Source of the DNA: Nitrososphaeraceae archaeon
Lineage (GTDB): Archaea; Thermoproteota; Nitrososphaeria; Nitrososphaerales; Nitrososphaeraceae
Reading direction: 5' to 3'
Assembly (NCBI GenBank): GCA_025937665.1
Contig: JAICQW010000002.1
Location: 1 to 34,040, forward strand
DNA: 34,040 bases
Shown here: positions 20,672-29,402 of the stretch, one piece after another
Numbering within the stretch: position 1 is the stretch's first letter
How the letters are laid out: each line of letters opens with the position of its first letter
Position numbers and translations under genes: made by a program
Notes under the pieces: generated by a model
The model's database searches: none
Told to the model about the DNA's origin: nothing
What the model saw: only the letters and a program-made list of their open reading frames with translations

Positions 20672-21289
20672 ATGAAAATTTTAGCTATTCTATTAATATT
20701 AGTGGGAACAACTATTTTCGCTACATCTAATTACTTTATAGATAATGTCAGTGCGTCTGATACTTTGGTTTCTATTGGAGGGAATGGAAGTTCATGGGAT
20801 TCAATTTCTCCCAAGAATGCGGAAATTAAGGTTGGAGATAGTGTGACGTGGCACAACCCCATGATTGTTCCCGAACCTCACACTGTCGCTTTCTTAAAAG
20901 ATCCAAATTATTTTCCTCCTCCAGCAATTCCATTTAGCATCTCTAATATTTCTGAGTTAAAACCAGTACTGCCTGTTCCAAACATCGAGCCACTAATAGT
21001 TGCAAATGAAAGCGGAGCAAATGCAGTAGTAGTAGATAATGCAAGGCATTATACTCCGGTAGCAATAGACTCAACTGGTAGTAACGTAACTTACTTGGAA
21101 ATCAATCAGAATTATACTATGACAGGGACTGAAAAATTTATAAATTCTGGCTGGATCTGGCCAGATGGTCTAGCTCCTCCTGGTGTACCACCGATAAGCA
21201 GTTTCACTATTACATTTGAAAAACCTGGAACATATGATTATATCTGTGTTATACATCCTTGGATGACTGGGATCGTTACTGTTACTTAG
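20672..21289 (+). CDS. Secreted/anchored cupredoxin (plastocyanin-like)
   Basis: VKVGDSVTWHN-like segment (EIKVGDSVTWHNPM), EPHTV, and PGTYDYICVIHPWMTGIVTV (C-x2-H-x3-M copper ligands). Confidence 0.9.
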   Translation: MKILAILLILVGTTIFATSNYFIDNVSASDTLVSIGGNGSSWDSISPKNAEIKVGDSVTWHNPMIVPEPHTVAFLKDPNYFPPPAIPFSISNISELKPVLPVPNIEPLIVANESGANAVVVDNARHYTPVAIDSTGSNVTYLEINQNYTMTGTEKFINSGWIWPDGLAPPGVPPISSFTITFEKPGTYDYICVIHPWMTGIVTVT

Positions 21290-21488
21290 TATGGATTAAT
21301 TCTCCTTTATTTTTGATTTAATTCTCTATCTCCACCAGAATCTTAGTATTCTATAGAGATTAACTACCTCTTAGACTTTCAGATCCAATTTAAAGTATTC
21401 TAATGTAAAATCAAATTAAACTCCATGATATCTAAGGCAATTTACCAATAGTATAAAATATATAAAATTCCTGTTGGTAATAAAAATA

Positions 21489-21923
21489 ATGTCAACGATG
21501 ACTAAGGATGAGATCAGAAATTTTCTTTTGCAGGGCACTCTTACAGGTAAACTGGGAACTATTAACAAGGACGGTACACCTCATGTGGTTCCTATATGGT
21601 ATACAGTAGACGAAGAAGATAATATTGTTTTTAATACTGGTGGTGAATCAGTAAAGGCCAAAAACATTAGACGAGATAATCGAGTTCGTTTGTGTGTTGA
21701 CGACCAAACTCCTCTTTTTTCATATGTTCTCTTGGATGGGATAGCCCAGGTACAAAGAGCGCAAACAAGAGAGATTTACAAATGGGCCAAGATAATAGCA
21801 GCAAGATATATGGGTGATGACAAATCAGAAGCATACGGCAAGAGAAATAGTGGAGAAGGTGAGATATTAGTAAAGATTAAACCAGTCAGGATTGTCGGAC
21901 AAAAAGATACTGCAGGATGGTAA
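21489..21923 (+). CDS. PPOX-class (pyridoxamine 5'-phosphate oxidase-like, probably F420/FMN-binding) protein
   Basis: LQGTLTGKLGTINKDGTPHVVPIWYTVDEEDNIVFNTGGESVKAKNIRRDNRVRLCVDD. Track start 21474; ATG at 21489 preferred. Confidence 0.9.
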   Translation: MSTMTKDEIRNFLLQGTLTGKLGTINKDGTPHVVPIWYTVDEEDNIVFNTGGESVKAKNIRRDNRVRLCVDDQTPLFSYVLLDGIAQVQRAQTREIYKWAKIIAARYMGDDKSEAYGKRNSGEGEILVKIKPVRIVGQKDTAGW

Positions 21924-22116
21924 CTAATTCAATTCGATTTTCATGAAGCGATAAACTTATCCAATAAACAATCTTTTTCGAAAAAGGACAATCCGGACGC
22001 GATACACCGGTTAAATTCTGTAGGCAAGGTAGATATCACAATTACGGGCAATGGAGTTTGTTATTCAACTTACTTTTGCCAACTTAGATATATTCTATTA
22101 GCGTAGTGTTAGCTAA

Positions 22117-22605
22117 ATGTTTGGAGGCGAAAAAAAGAAATCTGTGTGGAAAATGGAATATGAGGATGCAGTTTACAAGATATATGACTGGAACAGAAAT
22201 TTGGCAGCATACTTCTTTCCGAATTACCCTTTGGAAGAAACTTCAGAGAATGAAGATGAAATTATTGATAAACTAAACAAGTCGCATCAAAGTGTTAGAG
22301 GCGGAAGTATTCTCTTTCCTATGGTTAAACTGAACATACTTGATAAAGAAGAAGGGATAGACTTGGACTATGCTATTTTCGCACTGGAAGAAAGTCTCAA
22401 ACGAATTCAAACATGGAAGCAATGGTTATTGGAAAACAATAATAAATATGGAATAGTTGGAAACTCTGTATATACTTCGAGAGAAGACAGGGAAATGCTT
22501 TCTATTGCTCTTGGTATCCACTCAGACATAGTCCTCGGAGAGAAAGAAACTCTTGCAACTTTAACTCCATTACTAGATGGACTGCATGATAGTGGATTAT
22601 TGTAA
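22117..22605 (+). CDS. Hypothetical protein
   Basis: 162 aa intact ORF, no family recognised. Confidence 0.7.
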   Translation: MFGGEKKKSVWKMEYEDAVYKIYDWNRNLAAYFFPNYPLEETSENEDEIIDKLNKSHQSVRGGSILFPMVKLNILDKEEGIDLDYAIFALEESLKRIQTWKQWLLENNNKYGIVGNSVYTSREDREMLSIALGIHSDIVLGEKETLATLTPLLDGLHDSGLL

Positions 22606-22759
22606 AAAATGATAGTCGTATGATTGGTAACTAAATATTTTCTACTAACTCTCCCGATCACTCTTTAATGAAATAATGAGGGTTTCAATATTTAGAAATG
22701 CAATCATGACGTATGATAAAATATGAAACCTAGTAGATATACCATTGTTGTCTTATGAG

Positions 22760-24121
22760 TTAATTATCCGGAGTAGAATAACTACTTGCAGTATAAAGTA
22801 ACGGTTCTGCATTATCATCAGGATCTCCACTAAAGTAACCATGACCATTACCGTCGCATTGTGAGTTTTGGTTAGAACCAAGGCTTTTGAGCGCATTCAA
22901 GATTTCAGACGGAGATTCACCAGAATGTTCGGACTTGTATAGCGCTACAGCACCGCTAACATGAGCTGTTGCGGCACTTGTGCCGCTGAACGACATGTAA
23001 GAATCTCCATTCGTTGTTGTTTTGACAAGGACTCCTGGAGCAGCCAAATCAACCACAGGGCCATAGTTACTAAAACTTGCAAAAGTATCATCTTTACCCG
23101 CTGTGGTAGCTATAGATGAAATACCACCACATTTTCCATCAATGTCAACAATTGCAGACACTGCTATTACTTCTGGGTAGCTTGCAGGAAATACACTAGA
23201 GGCATCCATTCCTTCGTTTCCAGCAGCTGCTGCATAAGTTACTCCGGCTTCAACAGATCTAATGATTGCATTATGAAGGGCATCGTTTTTACCAACTGCT
23301 CCGAAGCTCAAATTCACAACATCTATCTCATCGGCATGCTCGGTAACATAATCGATTCCTTTAATTATATCGGAACTGGAACCCATGCCATTATTATCAA
23401 GCACCTTGATAGCCCATAACCTTGCCCCTGGGGCCACACCTACTACGCCTTGAGAGTTATCTTTGGCCGCTGCCACCCCAGCAACAGCTGTACCATGGCC
23501 ATCATCATCATTAGCGTTACTTGTTCCTGGAACAAAGGTAACTTGTTTGTATACATTAAGATCCGGATGATTCAGATCAATTCCCGTATCCAAAATGGCT
23601 ATGTCAGCATTTACAGAACCGCTGCCATCCCCAGACTTAGTGGAACTCAGATCACCGTCAATTCTATTAACACCAGATGGCAAACTCTGAGCGAATGCTT
23701 TTACCTTCACATCGGGTTGAACATAATCTACATTTGGATTTTGCATAATTGTCTGAAGCACTTCATCATTAGGGACTTTAACAGTAAACCCCGGGTAAAC
23801 ATGATCAAAGATATGTTCTACTGTTGCTCCTTCGCTCTTTGCTTTATCAGCCAAAGAATGTACAGATGATAAAAAGTCTTCCTTCATAATTACAATGTAA
23901 TCGTTCGGTATTTTTTCACCCTGTACTCCTCTTAATTTCTTTGCCAAGTTGTGCGCCTCGTCTATAATTTTGTCTTTTTTATCTTGAAATGTCACTATCT
24001 CAAAACGTTGCCCTTCTACATGAAATAGAGAAATTTGTGATATTGAAGTCAGTATGCAGTAAGATAATAGCATCGCCATCAAGATACTTGATATAGGACT
24101 TACATTTTTCCAAAAGCGCAT
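22760..24121 (-). CDS. Secreted subtilisin-like serine protease (S8) with inhibitor-I9-type propeptide
   Basis: Catalytic motifs AILDTGIDLNHPDL, DDDGHGTAVAGVAA, SFSGTSAATAHVSGAVAL; oxyanion AAAGNEG; signal peptide. Confidence 0.95.
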   Translation of the reverse strand: MRFWKNVSPISSILMAMLLSYCILTSISQISLFHVEGQRFEIVTFQDKKDKIIDEAHNLAKKLRGVQGEKIPNDYIVIMKEDFLSSVHSLADKAKSEGATVEHIFDHVYPGFTVKVPNDEVLQTIMQNPNVDYVQPDVKVKAFAQSLPSGVNRIDGDLSSTKSGDGSGSVNADIAILDTGIDLNHPDLNVYKQVTFVPGTSNANDDDGHGTAVAGVAAAKDNSQGVVGVAPGARLWAIKVLDNNGMGSSSDIIKGIDYVTEHADEIDVVNLSFGAVGKNDALHNAIIRSVEAGVTYAAAAGNEGMDASSVFPASYPEVIAVSAIVDIDGKCGGISSIATTAGKDDTFASFSNYGPVVDLAAPGVLVKTTTNGDSYMSFSGTSAATAHVSGAVALYKSEHSGESPSEILNALKSLGSNQNSQCDGNGHGYFSGDPDDNAEPLLYTASSYSTPDN

Positions 24122-24539
24122 AGTCTCATGCTAGACTACAAACTATAATTAATCTGAATTTAGTTACATCATTACTTAAGTTTGTTCTAACTAAATACTA
24201 CCTTACATGGTTGGGAGTAGTAGAGATTCGGAGCTAAAACATGAACCTATCATATATGAGTATTGGTCCTAAAAGAGGTACTTTTATTGACTGATTTTTT
24301 TACGATTTTTTGGAGTTTTATATCATCCTGCGATATCGTTTTCATTCTTTACATTATTCCTAAATATAATGTGACATAGACTAAGGTTAAGGTTAGAATA
24401 TGAAGGAGATTCGTCAGATTCTATTAAAAACTCTAAGGAATGTAAATTACTATCTAGAGATAGGTAATAATTTGTCTAGATATTAAGAATATCTAAATAG
24501 ATATATATAATTTGTCTGACAATAATAGATTAGATTAAA

Positions 24540-24592
24540 CAGCTGGGATCTTGGTCGTATTTGTTCATCCTGATAATGCCAGGTCCCAGTTG
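24540..24592 (+). other. Strong intergenic hairpin (possible structured RNA or DNA element)
   Basis: CAGCTGGGATCTTGG (24540-24554) pairs with CCAGGTCCCAGTTG (24579-24592): 14 pairs including wobbles, one bulge, 24-nt loop. Confidence 0.6.
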
Positions 24593-24794
24593 AATATTGT
24601 CTCTAACTTATGATTGATGCTTTGAATAGATTTTGTATCTCCGGAAAAATTAAAACAGAATATTCGATTTATGATCCAGTATGATATTTCAGAAGAACTC
24701 AAGCAGGCAGTGGCAGACTAAATCAGGAATGTATAGGTACTCATCAAGATGATTGGTTCCTTTTTGTTAATAAGCAAAATGTAAAACCAGAGAA

Positions 24795-25043
24795 ATGCAC
24801 ACCAGTTCTAAAAATGTATTAAGATACCAGTCTAATCACGAGAACCTGATTGGGGAAATTTTTCGAAAATCGGGCACTCAATATTTGGTTTCTATTTATA
24901 GGGATCCTTCACCTGAAGCTTTAGTATACATTGAGACGACATTCGAGACTTTTTATTCAGGATTGCAGAACAATTCGATAACCACCAATAATGCTAGTTC
25001 TATATATATGATAAAGGACACAAATAGGTATGTTAGTGAATAG
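24795..25043 (+). CDS. Hypothetical protein, first gene of a three-gene cassette
   Basis: 82 aa ORF; overlaps the next ORF by 14 nt. Confidence 0.65.
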   Translation: MHTSSKNVLRYQSNHENLIGEIFRKSGTQYLVSIYRDPSPEALVYIETTFETFYSGLQNNSITTNNASSIYMIKDTNRYVSE

Positions 25044-25257
25044 TGTTGTAACAAATGACCTTAATTCATTAGACATGCCTCAGGGATTGATAGAGTTGTT
25101 GATTGAAAACTCTCTGGATAGAGAACGTTTATTAAAAATGAGCATAGACGAATTAGCTTTTATTCTAAATATTGATATCGAAGCTGCAAAGATAATCATC
25201 AATTCAGTAGCAAATTATTCCAACTTCATGTTTCATGATATGAGAGAGCTTAGGTAA
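25030..25257 (+). CDS. Small protein with a helix-hairpin-helix-like segment
   Basis: GLIELLIENSLDRERLLKMSIDELAFILNIDIEAAKIIINSV resembles the HhH pattern (LL.ms..EL..ilgi....A..Ii..). Confidence 0.65.
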   Translation: MLVNSVVTNDLNSLDMPQGLIELLIENSLDRERLLKMSIDELAFILNIDIEAAKIIINSVANYSNFMFHDMRELR

Positions 25258-25280
25258 CAGTAGAAAGAAGAATTGGGATC

Positions 25281-25691
25281 ATGGACACAAATGATGAAAT
25301 AGCTGCTGAGAAAATTATAAGGATTTTAAAGGCTAATGGGTACTTTATTAGCAAAAGTGATGTTCTTTGGATTCTAAATAGCATGACAGAGGAGTTAGAA
25401 CGTCAAGTGAACAAATCTAATAGTATTCTAGAAAGGAAGGTTATTTGTGAAGTTATAACAACTGCGAAAGAAATAAAGGTAATAACTGAACTTCCAGACG
25501 TTTCTGAGGAGGATATCAATATTAGTATATATGACAACGATTTATTTATCAATGCTGACGGTCAAAAAAGGAGTTATTACGAAGTGGTACATTTACCAAA
25601 TGGAGTATCTGACAAAGGATTAAAATCGACCTTTCTTAATGGCATTCTAGAGATAACTCTTCAGAAAACAAATAAAACAAGTCGAATTTAA
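25281..25691 (+). CDS. Hsp20/alpha-crystallin-like protein with an extra N-terminal helical region
   Basis: CEVITTAKEIKVITELPDVSEEDINISIYDNDLFINADGQKRSYYEVVHLPNGVSDKGLKSTFLNGILEITLQK follows the ACD pattern including the final GILEI strand. Confidence 0.8.
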   Translation: MDTNDEIAAEKIIRILKANGYFISKSDVLWILNSMTEELERQVNKSNSILERKVICEVITTAKEIKVITELPDVSEEDINISIYDNDLFINADGQKRSYYEVVHLPNGVSDKGLKSTFLNGILEITLQKTNKTSRI

Positions 25692-25796
25692 ACCGGCGTC
25701 TCTGGAATAGTACCTTTCACTTTCAATACAAGCTAGCTATTCTTAGTATAAATATATGGTAACGTAACGGCAATGGTTTTTTATCGAATTAATTCT

Positions 25797-26198
25797 TTAC
25801 TTCCATTCCCAGGTCTTGTCTGTGAAATTGCCTTGGGTATCTACCTGGGCTTCAAATACGCCGACAATGTTATTTAGAAATTCTAGTTTACCGCCTGAAT
25901 TAGTTTGAAAAAATACCGCTCCACGCCATTTTAGAATCCCTAAAGCATCATACCTACCTATCCCTTCTCCAGTATAGGTTGCAATCTCCCCGTCTGAACT
26001 TTGTATTACCCCATTACCAACTCCATGAAAAGCGCCCTGAGATGACGGACTAGCCATGTATGTCAGAGTTTCTGTCACTTGAACTCCCTTAAGTGTACCA
26101 CTAGCGGAAACACTCGTCTCCATTGTGGGACCCTCAATATCAGCAACTTTCACATAAGTAACTCTGCCTTTCATTTCTCCGATTGGATCTCCTAGCAT
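25797..26198 (-). CDS. Hypothetical beta-rich protein
   Basis: 133 aa: GRVTYVKV...GTLKGVQVTETLTYMASPSSQGAFHGVGNGVIQSSDGEIATYTGEGIGRYDALGILKWRGAVFFQT. Confidence 0.75.
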   Translation of the reverse strand: MLGDPIGEMKGRVTYVKVADIEGPTMETSVSASGTLKGVQVTETLTYMASPSSQGAFHGVGNGVIQSSDGEIATYTGEGIGRYDALGILKWRGAVFFQTNSGGKLEFLNNIVGVFEAQVDTQGNFTDKTWEWK

Positions 26199-26356
26199 AT
26201 CTTCACATATTTCTGAGTATACTTAAACATACTGCAATGAATTACTTGAAAGGAGATTAGTATCGTATGAAAGAGAGGTAAAATAAAGCAAATAGCCTTA
26301 TGGGCTATAGGATTTTCATAAGAATCTATATGTAACTAATATAGTATTTTTTATGT

Positions 26357-26770
26357 TTATCCTGTTAACTGTTCTTTCAACGATACCATATCTACCAAGT
26401 TCCAACGCTCTACGATCTTTGCCTTATTAAAGGAAAACTCTGTCATTCCATTCACTTTGAATTTTTTACCTGTTGACTGAAGATCCCCAAAAGCACCATC
26501 ATGAGTGCCTGTCAGATAATATCTGCACACGACCTTGTTTCCTTCAATTATGATATCTTCAAAGATAATTCTTATGTCAGGAAATGCCTTCCATAGGAGA
26601 TAGATGAACTGTTTGAAACCTTCCTTATTAGTTGGAAGATTTGGAGGAAAACCATGAATAACCAACGAATCATTATAAAAATCAAAATACGATGATTCTC
26701 TTACTTTGGGATCATTAAATGTATCTGCCAAATTACGCACAACTTGCCTTAATTCTTCTGATGATGACAT
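26357..26770 (-). CDS. SnoaL-like ester cyclase / NTF2-fold protein
   Basis: FKQFIYLLWKAFPDIRIIFEDIIIEGNKVVCRYYLTGTHDGAFGDLQSTGKKFKVNGMTEFSFNKAKIVERWNLVD. Confidence 0.88.
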   Translation of the reverse strand: MSSSEELRQVVRNLADTFNDPKVRESSYFDFYNDSLVIHGFPPNLPTNKEGFKQFIYLLWKAFPDIRIIFEDIIIEGNKVVCRYYLTGTHDGAFGDLQSTGKKFKVNGMTEFSFNKAKIVERWNLVDMVSLKEQLTG

Positions 26771-26927
26771 AAATTGAAAACTGTATTGCCTATTTTAATA
26801 ACTTTTCACCTACTTTGTTTGTCTAGTATCCCCAGGGAATTAATTCTAAGAGGCGCTTTGTTTTATGATAGATACTGGGTTTTATCGATTAACCCGAAAG
26901 AACTGAGATGAATAAATAATAAATTGA

Positions 26928-27728
26928 CTATAAATAATCTGTAATCTTGTTGTCCTTGCTTTCTAAAATGCAAGCTTCAATTTGTTTTTTATATGTCATG
27001 ACCGCCTGTACTCTAGAAAATTGCCTTAGAAACTCTATTTCATCCTTTAAGAATCCTGGATTTGAGTTATAAAGCTCGTTGAATACTAGTTTCTGATTTA
27101 TGTGCTCTAATGTTTGGAGTCTTTTGTATATCTTGTCTATCCCTTCTACAATACCGTTTTCTAACAAAGTTTTGGCAAGCCTCCTTTTAGATAAATTGAA
27201 CATTCCTGTATGTATAATTCTATCATACACCGACAGTACTTCAAAATGATCTTTTATACCCGTATAGCCTATTATTGTTGCGGGAAGTAAGCGCAGAAAC
27301 TTTATTGAATTCTTGTTTACATGATTTTTGTCCAAGACAACGATAGATCTTCCGAAAGTGAGTATAGCATTCATTATCTGATTGGGTAGGCGTCCATCTA
27401 AGATATCACAATTGGACTTGAGCTCAACAGGATATAGTGAAATACAATCTATTCTACATTTTTCAGTTCTGGCAACTTCTGTTAGTTGGCCTGTCCTCAT
27501 AAGGATATCATAGTAGGTCTCTGTCGCCTCTGAATCCCGACAAGCTTTAGAATTTTTGGTTTTCTGAAGAACTGCAATTACCAGATCAAATTGACCAAAA
27601 TGACCCTCATTCTTGACTCTAATTTCGCTACCTGATTTTAGAAACGAAAGTTCTCTGTTTTTACTATTAAAAATGTGTCTTGATTCCATTGAATTAACAA
27701 ATAGGTCCTTTAACTCCACTTCATTCAT
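26928..27728 (-). CDS. Hypothetical protein with PD-(D/E)XK nuclease-like motifs
   Basis: EGHFGQFDLVIAV (D), YPVELKSN (ExK) and following LPNQIMNAILTFGRSIVVLD helix/strand. Confidence 0.65.
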   Translation of the reverse strand: MNEVELKDLFVNSMESRHIFNSKNRELSFLKSGSEIRVKNEGHFGQFDLVIAVLQKTKNSKACRDSEATETYYDILMRTGQLTEVARTEKCRIDCISLYPVELKSNCDILDGRLPNQIMNAILTFGRSIVVLDKNHVNKNSIKFLRLLPATIIGYTGIKDHFEVLSVYDRIIHTGMFNLSKRRLAKTLLENGIVEGIDKIYKRLQTLEHINQKLVFNELYNSNPGFLKDEIEFLRQFSRVQAVMTYKKQIEACILESKDNKITDYL

Positions 27729-27933
27729 AATTTAATAATATAGCTAGGAGCCCGATAAATAGAGGTTTAGACAATATTATTTGTTAAGCTAATCACTACT
27801 TGTTGAGTTATCAGGCGTCCATATTCTACGTCCTAGGTGGGTTGGACGTCGCAGGTAATAGCGAGGAGCGAGCGCATAAATTAATTCAATTGTTTCAGAT
27901 AGGAATTTTTAATAACTCGTATCTCTAAAGAAA

Positions 27934-28068
27934 ATGCCCTTGAGTCAAAATGATAGATGCCAATGTGGGCATATCCGATCGCATCATGCTCGGAAGATGC
28001 CCAAGAACAATCCTACCAAATGTAATAAATGTGATTGTCCAAAATTCATAATTCCTAATAGTCGATAG
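27934..28068 (+). CDS. 44-aa zinc-ribbon protein
   Basis: Read by hand: MPLSQNDRCQCGHIRSHHARKMPKNNPTKCNKCDCPKFIIPNSR*; CxC...HxxH...CxxCxC. Confidence 0.65.
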   Translation: MPLSQNDRCQCGHIRSHHARKMPKNNPTKCNKCDCPKFIIPNSR

Positions 28069-28133
28069 GACAATAAAGTTTAAATGTTCTCTCAGTATAC
28101 GGAAATAAGATTAAGCTATTTTATAATCATAAA

Positions 28134-28201
28134 CCGGTGGAGCCATTTATCGAGTGAGATGGACGGCTCCACCGAGCCTCTACATCAGAAACGTAGAGGT
28201 T
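28134..28201. other. Two tandem strong hairpins (candidate structured RNA or IS200/IS605-type end)
   Basis: CGGTGGAGCC (28135-28144) / GGCTCCACCG (28165-28174), 10 bp perfect; CCTCTAC (28177-28183) / GTAGAGG (28193-28199), 7 bp extendable by G-U and A-U. Confidence 0.7.
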
Positions 28202-28266
28202 TACCAATACGAATCAACGATATAAAAATCAAACTGATCAATGAAATAAGTTTTAGAAAATTGTTA

Positions 28267-28434
28267 CTAAACTTTGCTAACTACAATTGACAATTCTCCG
28301 TCGATTACTTTCCATTCCCAATCTAGTTTATCTCCATCCTCCAATTTCATCTGCCTGACAATACTCATAGGGATTGTGGTGCGTAGAGACGCAAATTTAG
28401 ATGAGGCCTTTTTTGCTACTGTAATTTCTCCCAT
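28267..28434 (-). CDS. AbrB/SpoVT-type DNA-binding protein, 55 aa
   Basis: Read by hand: MGEITVAKKASSKFASLRTTIPMSIVRQMKLEDGDKLDWEWKVIDGELSIVVSKV*; IP..(I)..(M/L)(K/L)L..GD.L.W pattern. Confidence 0.85.
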   Translation of the reverse strand: MGEITVAKKASSKFASLRTTIPMSIVRQMKLEDGDKLDWEWKVIDGELSIVVSKV

Positions 28435-28809
28435 TCTTTAAGAATACGGCTTACTTTGATTTAAACTCTACCTTGTATTAGGTAAATATCTATACCTAAT
28501 CCTATCAGATAATTAAAACATACTCTATTAGATAAAAAGAAGATGTGATGACACAAGATTCCTAATTAGCAGTGTTTCCTAGGTCGTGCGAAAGAAAATT
28601 CAGAAAAATAAATTAGAGGTCTACAACGAGTTTAGTAAAAAATTCTAATGAAGATCTAAAATGTCTTTTCAGCTCTTTCGTAGCCGTGTGTAATAATGAA
28701 AATGACTTGCGCAAGTCAGGAAGAGTCGGGAGAATAATGATATTATTTATTATGGTACGAAAAAGAATCCATCATGATAATTTCTGAGATATTAATTAAG
28801 AACGTCAAA

Positions 28810-28901
28810 ATATCAAAACATAATATCTAAGAGTCTCTTAAGATATCAAAAATTTATAAAAAATATCAAACAAGATGATTTAAATTAGATTAATATCAAA
28901 A
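28810..28901 (+). repeat. Four direct repeats of ATATCAAA(A/C) upstream of the 28909 gene
   Basis: Copies at 28810-28818, 28843-28851, 28863-28871, 28893-28901. Confidence 0.6.
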
Positions 28902-28908
28902 CAAAATT

Positions 28909-29304
28909 ATGCTTAATCAAACTATGTTACTCTTAATTGGAATGGTATTTACTACGGTAGCATTTATAGATAATCCAATATCATATGCAGAAAAGAGAGA
29001 ATGTAAAGACTTGACTAAGGAAGTCAAATACAATTCTGAAGATCACGATGATAATAAAGAGTCGGAAAAAGAGTTCAAGAAATCTCTAGAGCAAGACTCA
29101 CTTTGTGAATTCACAGAAAGACATGATAAAGAAGAACTAAAGGGAGAGGTCAAGAATTGGGATGAATATAAGAAGTCGGAAGTATATCAAACATCCAATA
29201 AGGAACAAAAAGACTGTCAAGAAGAAGGCTTCAAATCTCCTGATGACGGAGATAAGGCCTTGCAGGGATATGAGATAGAATATTGTGGATGGGATGAGGA
29301 CTAA
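28909..29304 (+). CDS. Secreted, highly charged hypothetical protein
   Basis: Signal peptide then acidic/lysine-rich sequence with several Cys (RECKD, SLCEF, KDCQEE, IEYCGW). Confidence 0.75.
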   Translation: MLNQTMLLLIGMVFTTVAFIDNPISYAEKRECKDLTKEVKYNSEDHDDNKESEKEFKKSLEQDSLCEFTERHDKEELKGEVKNWDEYKKSEVYQTSNKEQKDCQEEGFKSPDDGDKALQGYEIEYCGWDED

Positions 29305-29402
29305 ATTTACAAACAAATACTAGTATATCTATCTACTTTACTGATTCGAGAAACTATCTGACGTTCAAGAAGATCATATCACAATTTATCTTATTTCAAA
29401 AT

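Noticed and set aside
23450-23869. 139-aa plus-strand ORF antisense to the subtilase
   Set aside because: The minus strand has full catalytic motifs; the plus ORF shows no domain and is a long antisense artefact.
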